From DATMER01 sp036277235 (GTDB lineage: Bacteria > Acidobacteriota > Thermoanaerobaculia > Multivoradales > UBA5704): a stretch of DNA of 13,104 nt. Within the stretch, counting starts at the first letter, position 1, and each line of letters starts with the position of its first letter. The stretch is from contig DASUNJ010000145.1 of the NCBI GenBank assembly GCA_036277235.1, positions 1-13,104 of the forward strand, in the 5' to 3' direction. The notes beneath the pieces were generated by a model. It was not told the origin of the DNA, did no database searches, and saw nothing but the letters and a program-made list of their open reading frames with translations. Made by a program: the position numbers and the translations under genes. Below are positions 7,662-13,104 of this stretch, in pieces.

Positions 7662-8663
7662 ATGGCCATGGACATCGACCGCTTCGTCGAAGAACGCAAG
7701 GACCGCTGGCGCCGGCTGGAAGAGGTCCTGGGCCGCGCCGAGAGCTCCACCGAGCAGGAGCTGGGGCCGGAGGGGATGCGCGAGCTCCTCCGCCTCTACC
7801 GCCTGGCGTCCTCGGACCTCAACCAGGCCCGCTCGCTCACCGCGGACCCCGAGCTGCTGGAGCGTCTGAACGCGCTCGCCGGCCGCGGCTACCGCTTCAT
7901 CTACCGGTCGCGCCGCGAGGGCGGGGCCCTGGGACGCCTGCGCCGCTTCCTCGGCGTCGAAGTGCCCGAAGCCTACCGCCAGGAAGCCTGGTCCGTGGCG
8001 ACCGCGGCCGCGGCGCTGCTGCTGGGCGCGCTCTTCGGAGTCCTCGCCGTGCTCGCCCGGCCCAGCGCGGCCGAGGAGCTCATCGATCCCCTGTTCTTCA
8101 CGCAGAGCCCGCGCGAGCGGGTCGAGCAGATCGAGAGCCAGGAAGAGCGGATCGCCACCCTGGACGACGCGGCCCTCTTCGGAGCCCAGCTCTACACCCA
8201 CAACATCAAGGTCTCGTTCCTCGCCTTCAGCCTCGCCGCGCTCACCCTGGTCGGAGGAGCCTGGATCCTCTTCACCAACGGCGTCCTGCTCGGCGCGGTG
8301 GCCACCACCTACCTCCTCGACGGGGTGAGCCTCTTCTTCTTCGCCTGGGTGGGACCCCATGGAGCGCTGGAGCTGCCGTCGATCGCCTTCGCCGGTGCTG
8401 CGGGGCTGGTGGCGGGCCGGGCGCTCTTCTTCCCCGGCGAGCTCTCGCGAGCCGCGGCGCTGCGCCGGGCCATGCCGCAAGTTTGGCGGATGATGGTGGG
8501 CGTGATGCTGTTCCTCGTGGTCGCCGGGCTGATCGAAGGCTCCTTCTCGCAATTCTCGGCGAAGACGGTCCCCTACTCGCTCAAGATCGCCGTGGCCCTC
8601 GTCCTCCACGTCGCCCTGATGGCCTACCTGTTCGTGCCGCGGCAACCGGAGCTCCGTACGTGA
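7662..8663 (+). CDS. SpoIIM-like (DUF95) integral membrane protein
   Basis: A 333-aa membrane protein. The N-terminal cytosolic helical region (1-105) includes RLYRLASSDLNQARSL. The SpoIIM/DUF95 membrane domain follows, with helices at about 112-132, 183-212, 214-230, 240-257, 277-293 and 307-326. Family hallmarks are NIKVSFLAFSLAALTLVGGA (181-200) and GPHGALELPSIAFAGAAGL (231-249). SpoIIM itself acts in engulfment during endospore formation, but most homologues occur in non-sporulating bacteria next to MoxR, DUF58 and RDD genes, so nothing here implies sporulation. I chose ATG 7662 (ATG 7668 is also possible). The nearest GAGGAGG is 16 nt upstream, which is long. The stop overlaps the next GTG (8660-8663). 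Confidence 0.92.
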   Translation: MAMDIDRFVEERKDRWRRLEEVLGRAESSTEQELGPEGMRELLRLYRLASSDLNQARSLTADPELLERLNALAGRGYRFIYRSRREGGALGRLRRFLGVEVPEAYRQEAWSVATAAAALLLGALFGVLAVLARPSAAEELIDPLFFTQSPRERVEQIESQEERIATLDDAALFGAQLYTHNIKVSFLAFSLAALTLVGGAWILFTNGVLLGAVATTYLLDGVSLFFFAWVGPHGALELPSIAFAGAAGLVAGRALFFPGELSRAAALRRAMPQVWRMMVGVMLFLVVAGLIEGSFSQFSAKTVPYSLKIAVALVLHVALMAYLFVPRQPELRT

Positions 8664-9415
8664 TTCCTGGAAGCCGCCGCGGCGAGCGGCTGATCCTCAC
8701 GCCGGAGCACGTGCCGATCCGGCTGAGCCCGGCCGGCCTCGGCAGCCGCTTCCTCGCCCTGATGACCGACGTGGTCATCGTCCTCGGCACGCTCTCGATC
8801 GTGAGCGTCGTCCTCCGGGCCGTCTTCAGCCCTGGCGTGGCCGAGGCCTTCGCGACCACGGCCAGCTTCGTGCTCTTCGTCGGCTATCCGATCTGGTTCG
8901 AGCTCCGGCACCAGGGGCGCACGCCCGGCAAGCGCGCCTTCGGGCTGCGGGTCGTGGATGGCCGCGGCCTGCCGATCCGGCTGGAACAGTCGTTCATCCG
9001 CAACATCGTGCGGGCGCTGGACTTCGCCCCGCTGTTCTACGGCGTGGGCGGCCTCGTCTCGCTCTTCGACCGCGACCGCCGCCGGCTGGGCGACATCCTG
9101 GCAGACACGCTCGTGGTCCACGAGAGGCTCCCGTTGCGTCCCCAGGGGCAGATCCGCCTGGAGCGGCGCTTCAACGCGCTGCGCACCCCGTCCGCCCTGC
9201 GCCGCATCCGTCAAAGGGTGGACCTGGAAGAGCGGGAGTTCCTCCTCACCCTCTGCATGCGCGCCGACCGCCTGGAGCCAAGCGCGCGCTACGACCTCAT
9301 GGAAGAGGTGGGAACCCACTACCGCCAGCGCTTGGAGATCGACGCCCCCCAGCTCTCCAACGAAAACCTCGTCCGCGACCTCACGGCCGCGCTCTACAAC
9401 GTGGGCGAGGGGTAG
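8660..9415 (+). CDS. RDD-family membrane protein with extra C-terminal domain
   Basis: A 251-aa protein. The RDD domain covers about 10-155: SRFLALMTDVVIVLG (29-43, key Arg and Asp), a second helix at about 67-83, GRTPGKRAFGLRVVDGRG (86-103), SFIRNIVRALDF (111-122), and DRDRRRLGDILADTLVV (137-153). A soluble, charged C-terminal region follows (about 160-251), probably helical and cytosolic, with no motif I recognise. The GTG start at 8660 overlaps the previous stop as GTGA. An RDD gene next to a SpoIIM-like gene at the end of a MoxR/DUF58 cluster is a common order, seen for example around moxR2 in mycobacteria. The operon appears to end here; the next gene starts 39 bp later with its own ribosome-binding site. 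Confidence 0.93.
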   Translation: MIPGSRRGERLILTPEHVPIRLSPAGLGSRFLALMTDVVIVLGTLSIVSVVLRAVFSPGVAEAFATTASFVLFVGYPIWFELRHQGRTPGKRAFGLRVVDGRGLPIRLEQSFIRNIVRALDFAPLFYGVGGLVSLFDRDRRRLGDILADTLVVHERLPLRPQGQIRLERRFNALRTPSALRRIRQRVDLEEREFLLTLCMRADRLEPSARYDLMEEVGTHYRQRLEIDAPQLSNENLVRDLTAALYNVGEG

Positions 9416-9427
9416 AATCCGAGGGAC

Positions 9428-9442
9428 GGCGGATTTTCCGCC
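9428..9442 (+). promoter_or_regulatory. Small hairpin between the RDD gene and the DUF433 gene
   Basis: GGCGGA and TCCGCC form a perfect 6-bp stem around TTT. The hairpin sits 12 bp after the RDD stop and directly before the AAAGGAG ribosome-binding site (9443-9449) of the DUF433 gene. It has no following T-run, so it is not a standard terminator. It could mask the ribosome-binding site or stabilise the upstream mRNA end. It may also be incidental. Confidence 0.3.
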
Positions 9443-9454
9443 AAAGGAGCAATC

Positions 9455-9685
9455 ATGGAACCCTGGATTACGACCGACCCTGGCATTCTAGGTGGAAAGC
9501 CCTACATCCGGGGGACGCGCATCAGCGTCCAACACGTCCTTGAGCTCCTGGCAAGCGGAGCCGCTCAGGAGGACATCCTGCGAGCACATCCCCAGATCAC
9601 CCCTGAAGGACTCGCGGCGGCCCTCCAGTACGCGGCGCAGTCGATGAAGAACGAGGTTGTCTGGGATATCCAGATCTCGGCATGA
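9455..9685 (+). CDS. DUF433 antitoxin-like protein (VapB45-type)
   Basis: A 76-aa protein that matches DUF433 along its full length. It has ITTDPGILGGKPYIRGTRIS (5-24), then LELLASGAAQEDILRAHPQITPE with the spacing of a helix-turn-helix, and AALQYAAQSM. DUF433 proteins are usually antitoxins encoded just before a PIN-like DUF5615 toxin. The ATG has AAAGGAG at a good distance. The stop overlaps a new ATG (ATGA, 9682-9685), as expected for a partner gene, but that frame closes after 12 codons and does not resemble DUF5615. The toxin is therefore missing, replaced by the converging gene that ends at 9699. Either this is an orphan antitoxin or the toxin was lost at an island junction. Confidence 0.9.
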   Translation: MEPWITTDPGILGGKPYIRGTRISVQHVLELLASGAAQEDILRAHPQITPEGLAAALQYAAQSMKNEVVWDIQISA

Positions 9686-9698
9686 AGCCGCCCGATTT

Positions 9699-10004
9699 TC
9701 AGCTCTTTGCGTCTACGTAAAGCAATTCATATGCAGCTTCCGCGGCCTGTTGTTGACGGCTGCGCTGTGCGATGGACCATTCTCTCGTGGCTCTATCTAT
9801 TGCCAAAGTCGTCCATCCGCGGCCATCTTCGTCTGAGATGTGAACGAGCAGTGTGTGCTTGTTGTGCTCGACGCGGGCGCGGTGCTTGGGGTTGCCTTCT
9901 TCCTCCAGCCCGCGCATAGCTCGCCCCTTGGCAAAAGCTCCTATGAACGAGGTCCAGCGGCTACGAGGCGGTTTCGGTACAGATCCACTGCAAGCATCAG
10001 TCAT
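9699..10004 (-). CDS. Small hypothetical protein, unrecognised
   Basis: A 101-aa frame. The C-terminal half looks like a compact soluble domain: HNKHTLLVHISDEDGRGWTT, LAIDRATREWSIAQ and an alanine-rich final helix (AAEAAYELLYVDAKS). The N-terminal 30 residues are less protein-like, so the true start may be the internal Met at residue 30. The first ATG (10004-10002) has only a weak GAGGAC upstream. The gene converges on the DUF433 gene with 13 bp between the stops. An attC-like site lies about 65 bp upstream, so it would be the next cassette gene if that site is real. I recognise no family. Confidence 0.6.
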   Translation of the reverse strand: MTDACSGSVPKPPRSRWTSFIGAFAKGRAMRGLEEEGNPKHRARVEHNKHTLLVHISDEDGRGWTTLAIDRATREWSIAQRSRQQQAAEAAYELLYVDAKS

Positions 10005-10067
10005 AGCATTCTCGTCCTCAAGGTCCTCAAGCTAGTTCCCTCTGCTATCGAGCCTTCGCCTGCTTAG

Positions 10068-10157
10068 GCCCAACGGCATTGAGATCAGGCGCAACACCCG
10101 CAAGCCGAGCCGAGGTAAAGGGGCGGGCGTTGTCGCCTGCAGCGAATTGTTTGGGGC
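10068..10157 (-). other. attC-like integron recombination site (candidate)
   Basis: Read on the minus strand, this 90-bp stretch begins GCCCCAAAC then AATTCGCTGCAGGCGAC, and ends in the perfect core site GTTGGGC (10074-10068, matching GTTRRRY). Inside, arms at 10087-10101 and 10123-10138 pair over about 15 bp with one bulged base and one mismatch, leaving a loop of about 20 nt. This is the layout of an attC: outer core boxes, an unpaired spacer, and an inner stem with an extrahelical base. It starts 18 bp after the stop of a small minus-strand gene and lies before another, as in a cassette array. The left-hand core box is imperfect (GCCCCAAAC instead of RYYYAAC), and no integrase is in view. 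Confidence 0.45.
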
Positions 10158-10175
10158 CTCCGAGAATTGTTCCGC

Positions 10176-10589
10176 TCAGTATATAAACATATAGGTCACT
10201 GTCTTCGTCACGGAGTTGTACTCCACGTCGACATCGCTGCCTACGGTCAGGGACGCGAAGGTCCGGTCCTGATCACCATCTGTGATATCGGAAGTCTTAT
10301 CGACTGAGAGGACCAGCACCGTCGGCGCCTTGTCTTCTGTCGTTCGTTCCACTCTAAGAGTAACGGTCTTGGCGTCCTCATCCATCGCCGTGATTTCTCC
10401 TGACATGAACTCGAGGTCGTCTGTCGCCTCCTCGGCAAGCTTGATCATGGAAGACGCCGTCACAGGCGGAGGGTCGTCCTTCGGACAACACTGAGAGTTA
10501 GGTCTTGATGCTGCAAGTAGCCGCCCCGTAGACCAAGAGCCGAGGAAGACAAGGCCAGCGATGACGATCGCATATCTTGCTGCTACCAT
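10176..10589 (-). CDS. Small secreted protein, family unknown
   Basis: A 137-aa protein. Residues 1-27 form a signal peptide (basic start, hydrophobic IVIAGLVFLG, then LLAAS). The mature part has a CC pair and PPP near 34-42 and a helical stretch. A beta-rich domain follows: SGEITAMDEDAKTVTLRV (63-80), VLVLSVDKTS and LTVGSDVDVEYNSVTKTVTY (114-133). The pattern of a small barrel ending in 'GSDVDVEY' resembles DUF5666-type domains, but I would not assign it firmly. The ATG at 10589-10587 has GGAGG at 5 nt. The attC-like site follows 18 bp after its stop. Base composition is less GC-rich than in the left-hand operons, which suggests an acquired gene. Confidence 0.8.
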   Translation of the reverse strand: MVAARYAIVIAGLVFLGSWSTGRLLAASRPNSQCCPKDDPPPVTASSMIKLAEEATDDLEFMSGEITAMDEDAKTVTLRVERTTEDKAPTVLVLSVDKTSDITDGDQDRTFASLTVGSDVDVEYNSVTKTVTYMFIY

Positions 10590-10821
10590 GGCAACCTCCG
10601 CTTTAAGAACGGTGAGTGATCACGTGTGCCGTCCGCAGGACTAGGACACGAGGTCAATGTCACACGGCGCCGCCAGCCCCAAGCGATCGTCCCCTCAAGC
10701 TCTTATATACATAGACTTAGCAGTTTACGTCCGGCCTTGGAGGGTGTCAATCGGGACGGAGAAGCTCCGGACCTCCGGCTTTTCAAGGGAATCTCGATAG
10801 AGGCACTTCAACATATAACCT
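10590..10821. other. Intergenic stretch upstream of the secreted protein gene
   Basis: No gene is supported here. On the minus strand a TTGACC at about 10656-10661 could be a -35 for the gene starting at 10589, but I see no matching -10. An AT-rich patch (TATATACATA, about 10702-10711) contrasts with the surrounding GC-rich sequence. The stretch ends where the GC-rich dyad units begin. Confidence 0.4.
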
Positions 10822-11072
10822 GGGAGGCTCCCCGGGCGGGGAGGATACCCTCCCCGAGAGGGATGGCAGCCTCCCCGGAAGGGGAGTGCCCTCCCCCGAG
10901 GGGGGGAGGCCTGGTACGCGTGGGGAGGATGCCGGTACACGCGGGGGAGAGACATCCCCGAGCGGGGAGGAGCCCGGTACACGCGGGGAGACGCCTCTCC
11001 CCCATGGGGGATGGAGCCCGGTACAGGCGGGGATGTCACTCTCCCCCACGCTCGGGGACGCCTCCCCTGGAC
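10822..11072. repeat. GC-rich dyad units leading into the first 21-bp array
   Basis: This is a run of degenerate units about 20-22 bp long, each built round a C-run/G-run dyad: CTCCCC-GGGC-GGGGAG, CTCCCC-GGAA-GGGGAG and CTCCCCCGAGGGGGGGAG. Later units mix in GGTACACGCGGGGAG. The last 69 bp (11004-11072) recur at 12348-12414 before the second array, with GGATGTCACTCTCCCCCACG exact in both. Several reading frames stay open through it, as expected from stop-poor GC-rich repeats; I do not call a gene. Confidence 0.75.
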
Positions 11073-11534
11073 GCACGAGCGATTCGCCCGCGTGTGCGAG
11101 CGACTGCCCCGTCTGTACGAGCGACTCCCCCAGACGTACGAGCGATTGCCACACGCGTAGCAGCGACTCGCACATCCGCATGAGCGACTCCCCCGCGTGT
11201 ACCGCCGACTCGCACATCCGTACGAGCGTCCGCCCCGCGTGTAGCAGCGACTCCCCCATGCGTACGGGCGTCCGCCCCGTGTGTACCGCCGACTCGTACG
11301 CGTGTGCCAGTCACTCGTACGCATGTGCGAGTCACTCGCACACATGTGTCAACCACTCGCACACGTGTGCCAGCCGGCCGTACGCGTGTGCGAGCCACTC
11401 GTCCGCGCGAACCGGCCACTCTCCCAGACGCACGAGCGTCCCGTCCCAATGTACCGACCCCTGGTACGGAGGTGCGGGAGGCTCGTACGGAGGGACGGGA
11501 GGCCGGTACGCGGAGAGGGGGGACTCGTACCACG
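11073..11534. repeat. 21-bp degenerate tandem array 1 (22 units)
   Basis: Twenty-two consecutive units of exactly 21 bp can be laid out with no indels. The consensus is arm GTACGAG, centre CGA, arm CTCGYAC, linker GCGT. The arms are reverse complements, so each unit is a dyad round 3 nt. Unit 13 (11325) is perfect: GTGCGAG-TCA-CTCGCAC. Most other units are imperfect and few are identical. The last five units become G-rich on the + strand. Because 21 bp is seven codons and stops are rare, several frames on both strands stay open and give heptad peptides; these are most likely by-products. There are no unique spacers, so it is not a CRISPR array. Confidence 0.9.
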
Positions 11535-11593
11535 GGGACGAGCGCTCCCATGGAAGCGGGGAACCAGGAGCTGTTTAATTACACTCGCCCGGC

Positions 11594-11620
11594 CGAACAC
11601 TCACCAGGCACTTAGTGATG
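11594..11620 (+). repeat. 27-bp direct repeat, left copy
   Basis: It begins CGAACACTCACCAGGCAC and matches 12266-12292 at 25 of 27 positions in the same orientation. The two copies bracket the PKD gene. In this copy the TCACCAGG arm has lost perfect pairing with its partner (CTTAGTGA). Confidence 0.75.
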
Positions 11621-11629
11621 AGCCCTCAG

Positions 11630-12001
11630 TTAAAGCCCCTCACAAGTGCCCCCAAAGAATTCAGGCCCCGGAATACCTCCAACGCCCTCAGGCTCGTACC
11701 ACTGTATATAGCAGCGGACGGTGGTGCTGCGTAATGAGAAATTGTAGAAGAGAGTGACAAGACCGGTCATCGTACCCGATCCCGGTACGGTATTGTAGCT
11801 GTGGGTGACGTTCTGGCCTGCACCAAAGGTCCCATCTCCAAACCGCCAGGTATAAGAAACGACGCCCGGCAATGGGTTGGCTGAAAATGAGCAGATGTTA
11901 TCCACACAAGACCAGACGTACAGACGTTGTGTGGCGGCGAAGGTTTCATGTAGCGAGAAAACCAGACATAGTACTGCCCAACCGCAGATACGCTTTTTCA
12001 T
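11630..12001 (-). CDS. Small secreted PKD-domain protein
   Basis: A 123-aa protein. The signal peptide covers about 1-22 (MKKR, a hydrophobic AVLCLVFSL core, then FAA). One PKD-type beta-sandwich follows, recognisable by SYTWRFGDGTFGAG (49-62) and the matching VTHSYNT (65-71). The C-terminus (about 98-123) is rich in Gly and Pro, with cysteines at 97 and 120 and another pair at 32 and 37 that may form disulfides. PKD domains usually mediate binding at the cell surface or in secreted enzymes; a free-standing single domain is unusual and its partner is unknown. I chose ATG 12001 for the signal peptide and an AGGAG 8 nt upstream, over a longer frame from 12076. Base composition is less GC-rich than in the left operons. 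The gene is bracketed by 27-bp direct repeats and by arrays 1 and 2. Confidence 0.82.
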   Translation of the reverse strand: MKKRICGWAVLCLVFSLHETFAATQRLYVWSCVDNICSFSANPLPGVVSYTWRFGDGTFGAGQNVTHSYNTVPGSGTMTGLVTLFYNFSLRSTTVRCYIQWYEPEGVGGIPGPEFFGGTCEGL

Positions 12002-12265
12002 CTTCCTGTCTCCTTTTGTAATACTCCGTAGTTCATAGCTTTTCCCAGAGTACTCAGAGCACACCAAGGCGTGCAACGGCTTGGCGTTTTAGCGACAGAC
12101 GGCGCAGAGCCTCAAGCTAAGTCGCGCGTCTCTCCTGCTATTGAGAGATGACTGAAGCGGGGAAAACATTTCAGGAGTAAGTATCCCTGGTGTATCGGGA
12201 GCTGATGGCGGGCTGGTGCGCGAGATCGAGTCCGACGCCGCGGCGGAAAGAAAGCTCATGGGCCT
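12002..12265. other. Intergenic stretch upstream of the PKD gene
   Basis: I see no supported gene. A short minus-strand frame (about 12089-12283) has no ribosome-binding site and no recognisable sequence. The + strand around 12205-12260 reads like a coding remnant (LVREIESDAAAERKLMGLE) but is open only briefly. The promoter of the PKD gene should lie just above 12001; no clear hexamers stand out. Confidence 0.4.
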
Positions 12266-12292
12266 CGAACACTCACCAGGCACCTGGTGATG
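12266..12292 (+). repeat. 27-bp direct repeat, right copy, containing a perfect palindrome
   Basis: It matches 11594-11620 with two differences. Both differences complete a dyad: TCACCAGG (12273-12280), CA, CCTGGTGA (12283-12290), an 18-bp perfect palindrome. It could be a binding or recombination site. Confidence 0.75.
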
Positions 12293-12300
12293 GAACTAAC

Positions 12301-12332
12301 CAACTCCCGGAAGGGAGAGGTGTCGGGAGTTG
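12301..12332. repeat. Perfect 9-bp inverted repeat before array 2
   Basis: CAACTCCCG (12301-12309) and CGGGAGTTG (12324-12332) are exact reverse complements separated by 14 nt. No T-run follows on the + strand, so a simple terminator is unlikely. It lies 8 bp after the 27-bp repeat and 15 bp before the leader of array 2. Confidence 0.65.
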
Positions 12333-12347
12333 ACAAGGGGCTTTCTA

Positions 12348-12750
12348 ATGGGAGATGGTGCTCGGCACAGGCGTGGATGTCACTCTCCCCCACGCGGGGG
12401 ACGCCTCCCCGGACGTACGAGCGATTCCCCCGCGTGTACCGCCGACTCGCACATCCGTACGAGCGTCCGCCCCGCATGTACCAGCGACTCCCCCGTGCGT
12501 ACGGGCGTCCGCCCCATGTGTACCGCCGACTCGTACGGCCGTACCAGTCACTCGTACACGTGTGCCAGTCACTCCCCCCTGTGTGCCAGTCACTCCCCCC
12601 TGTGTGCCAGTCACTCGTACGCGTGTGCTAGCCACTCTCCCAGACGCACGAGCGTCCCATCCCAATGTACCGACCCCTGGTACGGAGGTACGGGAGGCTC
12701 GTACGGAGGGACGGGAGGCCGGTACGCGGAGAGGGGGGACTGTCCGGCGT
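12348..12750. repeat. 21-bp degenerate tandem array 2 with leader (16 units)
   Basis: The leader at 12348-12414 matches 11004-11072. Sixteen 21-bp units follow (12415-12750), of the same family as array 1. Units 2-7 align with array 1 units 7-12 (unit 2 is identical to unit 7). Units 11-16 align with 17-22. The 95 bp or so from GCACGAGCGTCCC to GGGGGGACT differ at about two positions. Array 2 lacks the counterpart of several early units and has its own triplet in the middle; units 8 and 9 (from 12562) are identical to each other, a recent duplication. This is a contracted or expanded copy of array 1 in the same orientation. Confidence 0.9.
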
Positions 12751-12905
12751 CAATTAGATTTGAGGGTCGCAGTTCTAATTGTCGCCGAACACTGAGCTTC
12801 CTCTTCCGCGCCCGCCGCGACCAGGCGCTGCGGTTCGCGGCCTGACCGCGGAGGCGTCGATCCTGGACTGCATCACGAAGTGCGCGTCCTCATGGAAAAA
12901 GTTTC
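12751..12905. other. Spacer between arrays 2 and 3
   Basis: No gene is supported. The start of the stretch resembles the region after array 1: GTTCTAATTGTCGCCGAACACT here against GTTTAATTACACTCGCC and then CGAACACT there, so the arrays share a 3' flank. Around 12800-12845 short GC-rich coding-like sequence (FLFRARRDQALRFAA then stop) could be a remnant of a larger gene. Confidence 0.4.
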
Positions 12906-12916
12906 TGGGTAGCCCT

Positions 12917-13104
12917 GTCTACCCATTGGGTAGAGGGGTCTACCCATTGGGTAGTGGGGTCTACCCATTGGGTAGAGGGGTCTACCCATTGGGTAGAGGG
13001 GTCTACCCATTGGGTAGAGGGGTCTACCCGTTGGGTAGAGGGGTCTACCCGTTGGGTAGAGGGGTCTACCCCTTGGGTAGAGGGGTCTACCCGGTGGGTA
13101 GAGG
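12917..13104. repeat. 21-bp tandem array 3, dyad units, runs off the window
   Basis: Eight complete 21-bp units and 20 bp of a ninth. Each unit has arms CTACCC and GGGTAG around a 3-nt centre (ATT, later GTT, CTT or GGT) and a linker AGGGGT (one unit has TGGGGT). A half unit (GGGTAG, 12907-12912) precedes the array. Variation is concentrated in the centre while both arms are invariant. The units are much more uniform than in arrays 1 and 2, so the array looks younger or actively homogenised. Owing to the dyad, both strands can encode a YP(L/M)GR heptad in one frame; no start or end is visible to support a protein. Confidence 0.95.

Noticed and set aside
7662..8663. Evidence of endospore formation from the SpoIIM-like gene
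   Set aside because: The family is widespread in non-sporulating bacteria next to MoxR/DUF58/RDD genes, and no other sporulation gene is present.
10764..10786. Terminator hairpin CCGGA-CC-TCCGG followed by CTTTTC
   Set aside because: The stem is only 5 bp with a 2-nt loop, which is too tight, and there is no + strand gene upstream for it to terminate.
10725..11578. Long open frames on both strands through array 1, including amphipathic heptads such as ESLVR repeats
   Set aside because: Four or more frames are open at once because the 21-bp unit is stop-poor and divisible by three. None has a convincing ribosome-binding site or a non-repeat domain, so they are treated as by-products. Translation of one frame cannot be excluded.
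12080..12120. Second attC-like site near GGCGTTTTAGC
   Set aside because: The core is GTTTTAG rather than GTTRRRY, and no complementary outer box or inner stem of suitable length was found.
12287..12845. Overlapping open frames through array 2
   Set aside because: Same cause as in array 1: periodic stop-free repeats give frames on both strands, with no start signal or recognisable domain.
11073..13104. CRISPR array
   Set aside because: The units are directly adjacent, 21 bp long and degenerate or nearly uniform throughout. There is no alternation of fixed repeat and unique spacer, and no cas gene is in view.

Overview
The window looks like a chromosomal segment from a GC-rich bacterium. The long genes have strongly G/C-biased third positions, tight NTGA stop/start overlaps and several TTG/GTG starts. 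The gene set (MoxR, DUF58, DUF4129, DUF4350, SpoIIM-like, RDD, plus B-box zinc-finger membrane proteins) would fit Acidobacteriota or a similar environmental phylum. This placement is an inference; there is no rRNA or other marker gene here.

Positions 1-9415 are dense and conserved-looking. The tail of a + strand gene (to 52) meets a three-gene minus-strand operon (1833 down to 49): a B-box+RDD protein, a zinc-ribbon/B-box membrane protein and a two-TM protein with a proline-rich tail. Across a 133-bp divergent gap starts a + strand operon of eight or nine overlapping genes (1967-9415): a small B-box membrane protein, a polytopic membrane protein, a DUF4129 protein, a DUF4350 protein interrupted by an in-frame TAA, MoxR AAA+ ATPase, DUF58 (VWA-like), a SpoIIM/DUF95 membrane protein and an RDD protein. 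This is the known MoxR/DUF58/DUF4129/DUF4350/SpoIIM/RDD neighbourhood. MoxR probably acts as a chaperone-like ATPase with the DUF58 protein on a membrane or envelope client, and the other products are membrane partners of unknown detail. Both operons encode the same rare zinc module, which suggests they serve one system.

From about 9420 the character changes to sparse genes, mixed strands, lower and uneven GC, and repeats. It holds a DUF433 antitoxin-like gene without its usual toxin, an unrecognised 101-aa minus-strand gene, a sequence resembling an integron attC site, a small secreted protein and a secreted PKD-domain protein.

The most unusual part is a set of 21-bp tandem arrays. Two related degenerate arrays (core 11073-11534 and 12415-12750) flank the PKD gene. 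A third, sequence-unrelated array (12917 to the window end) has the same unit length and the same layout: a short dyad around 3 nt plus a linker. A GC-rich dyad stretch (10822-11072) leads into the first array. A 27-bp direct repeat brackets the PKD gene. This right-hand third reads as an accessory island built by cassette or repeat turnover.
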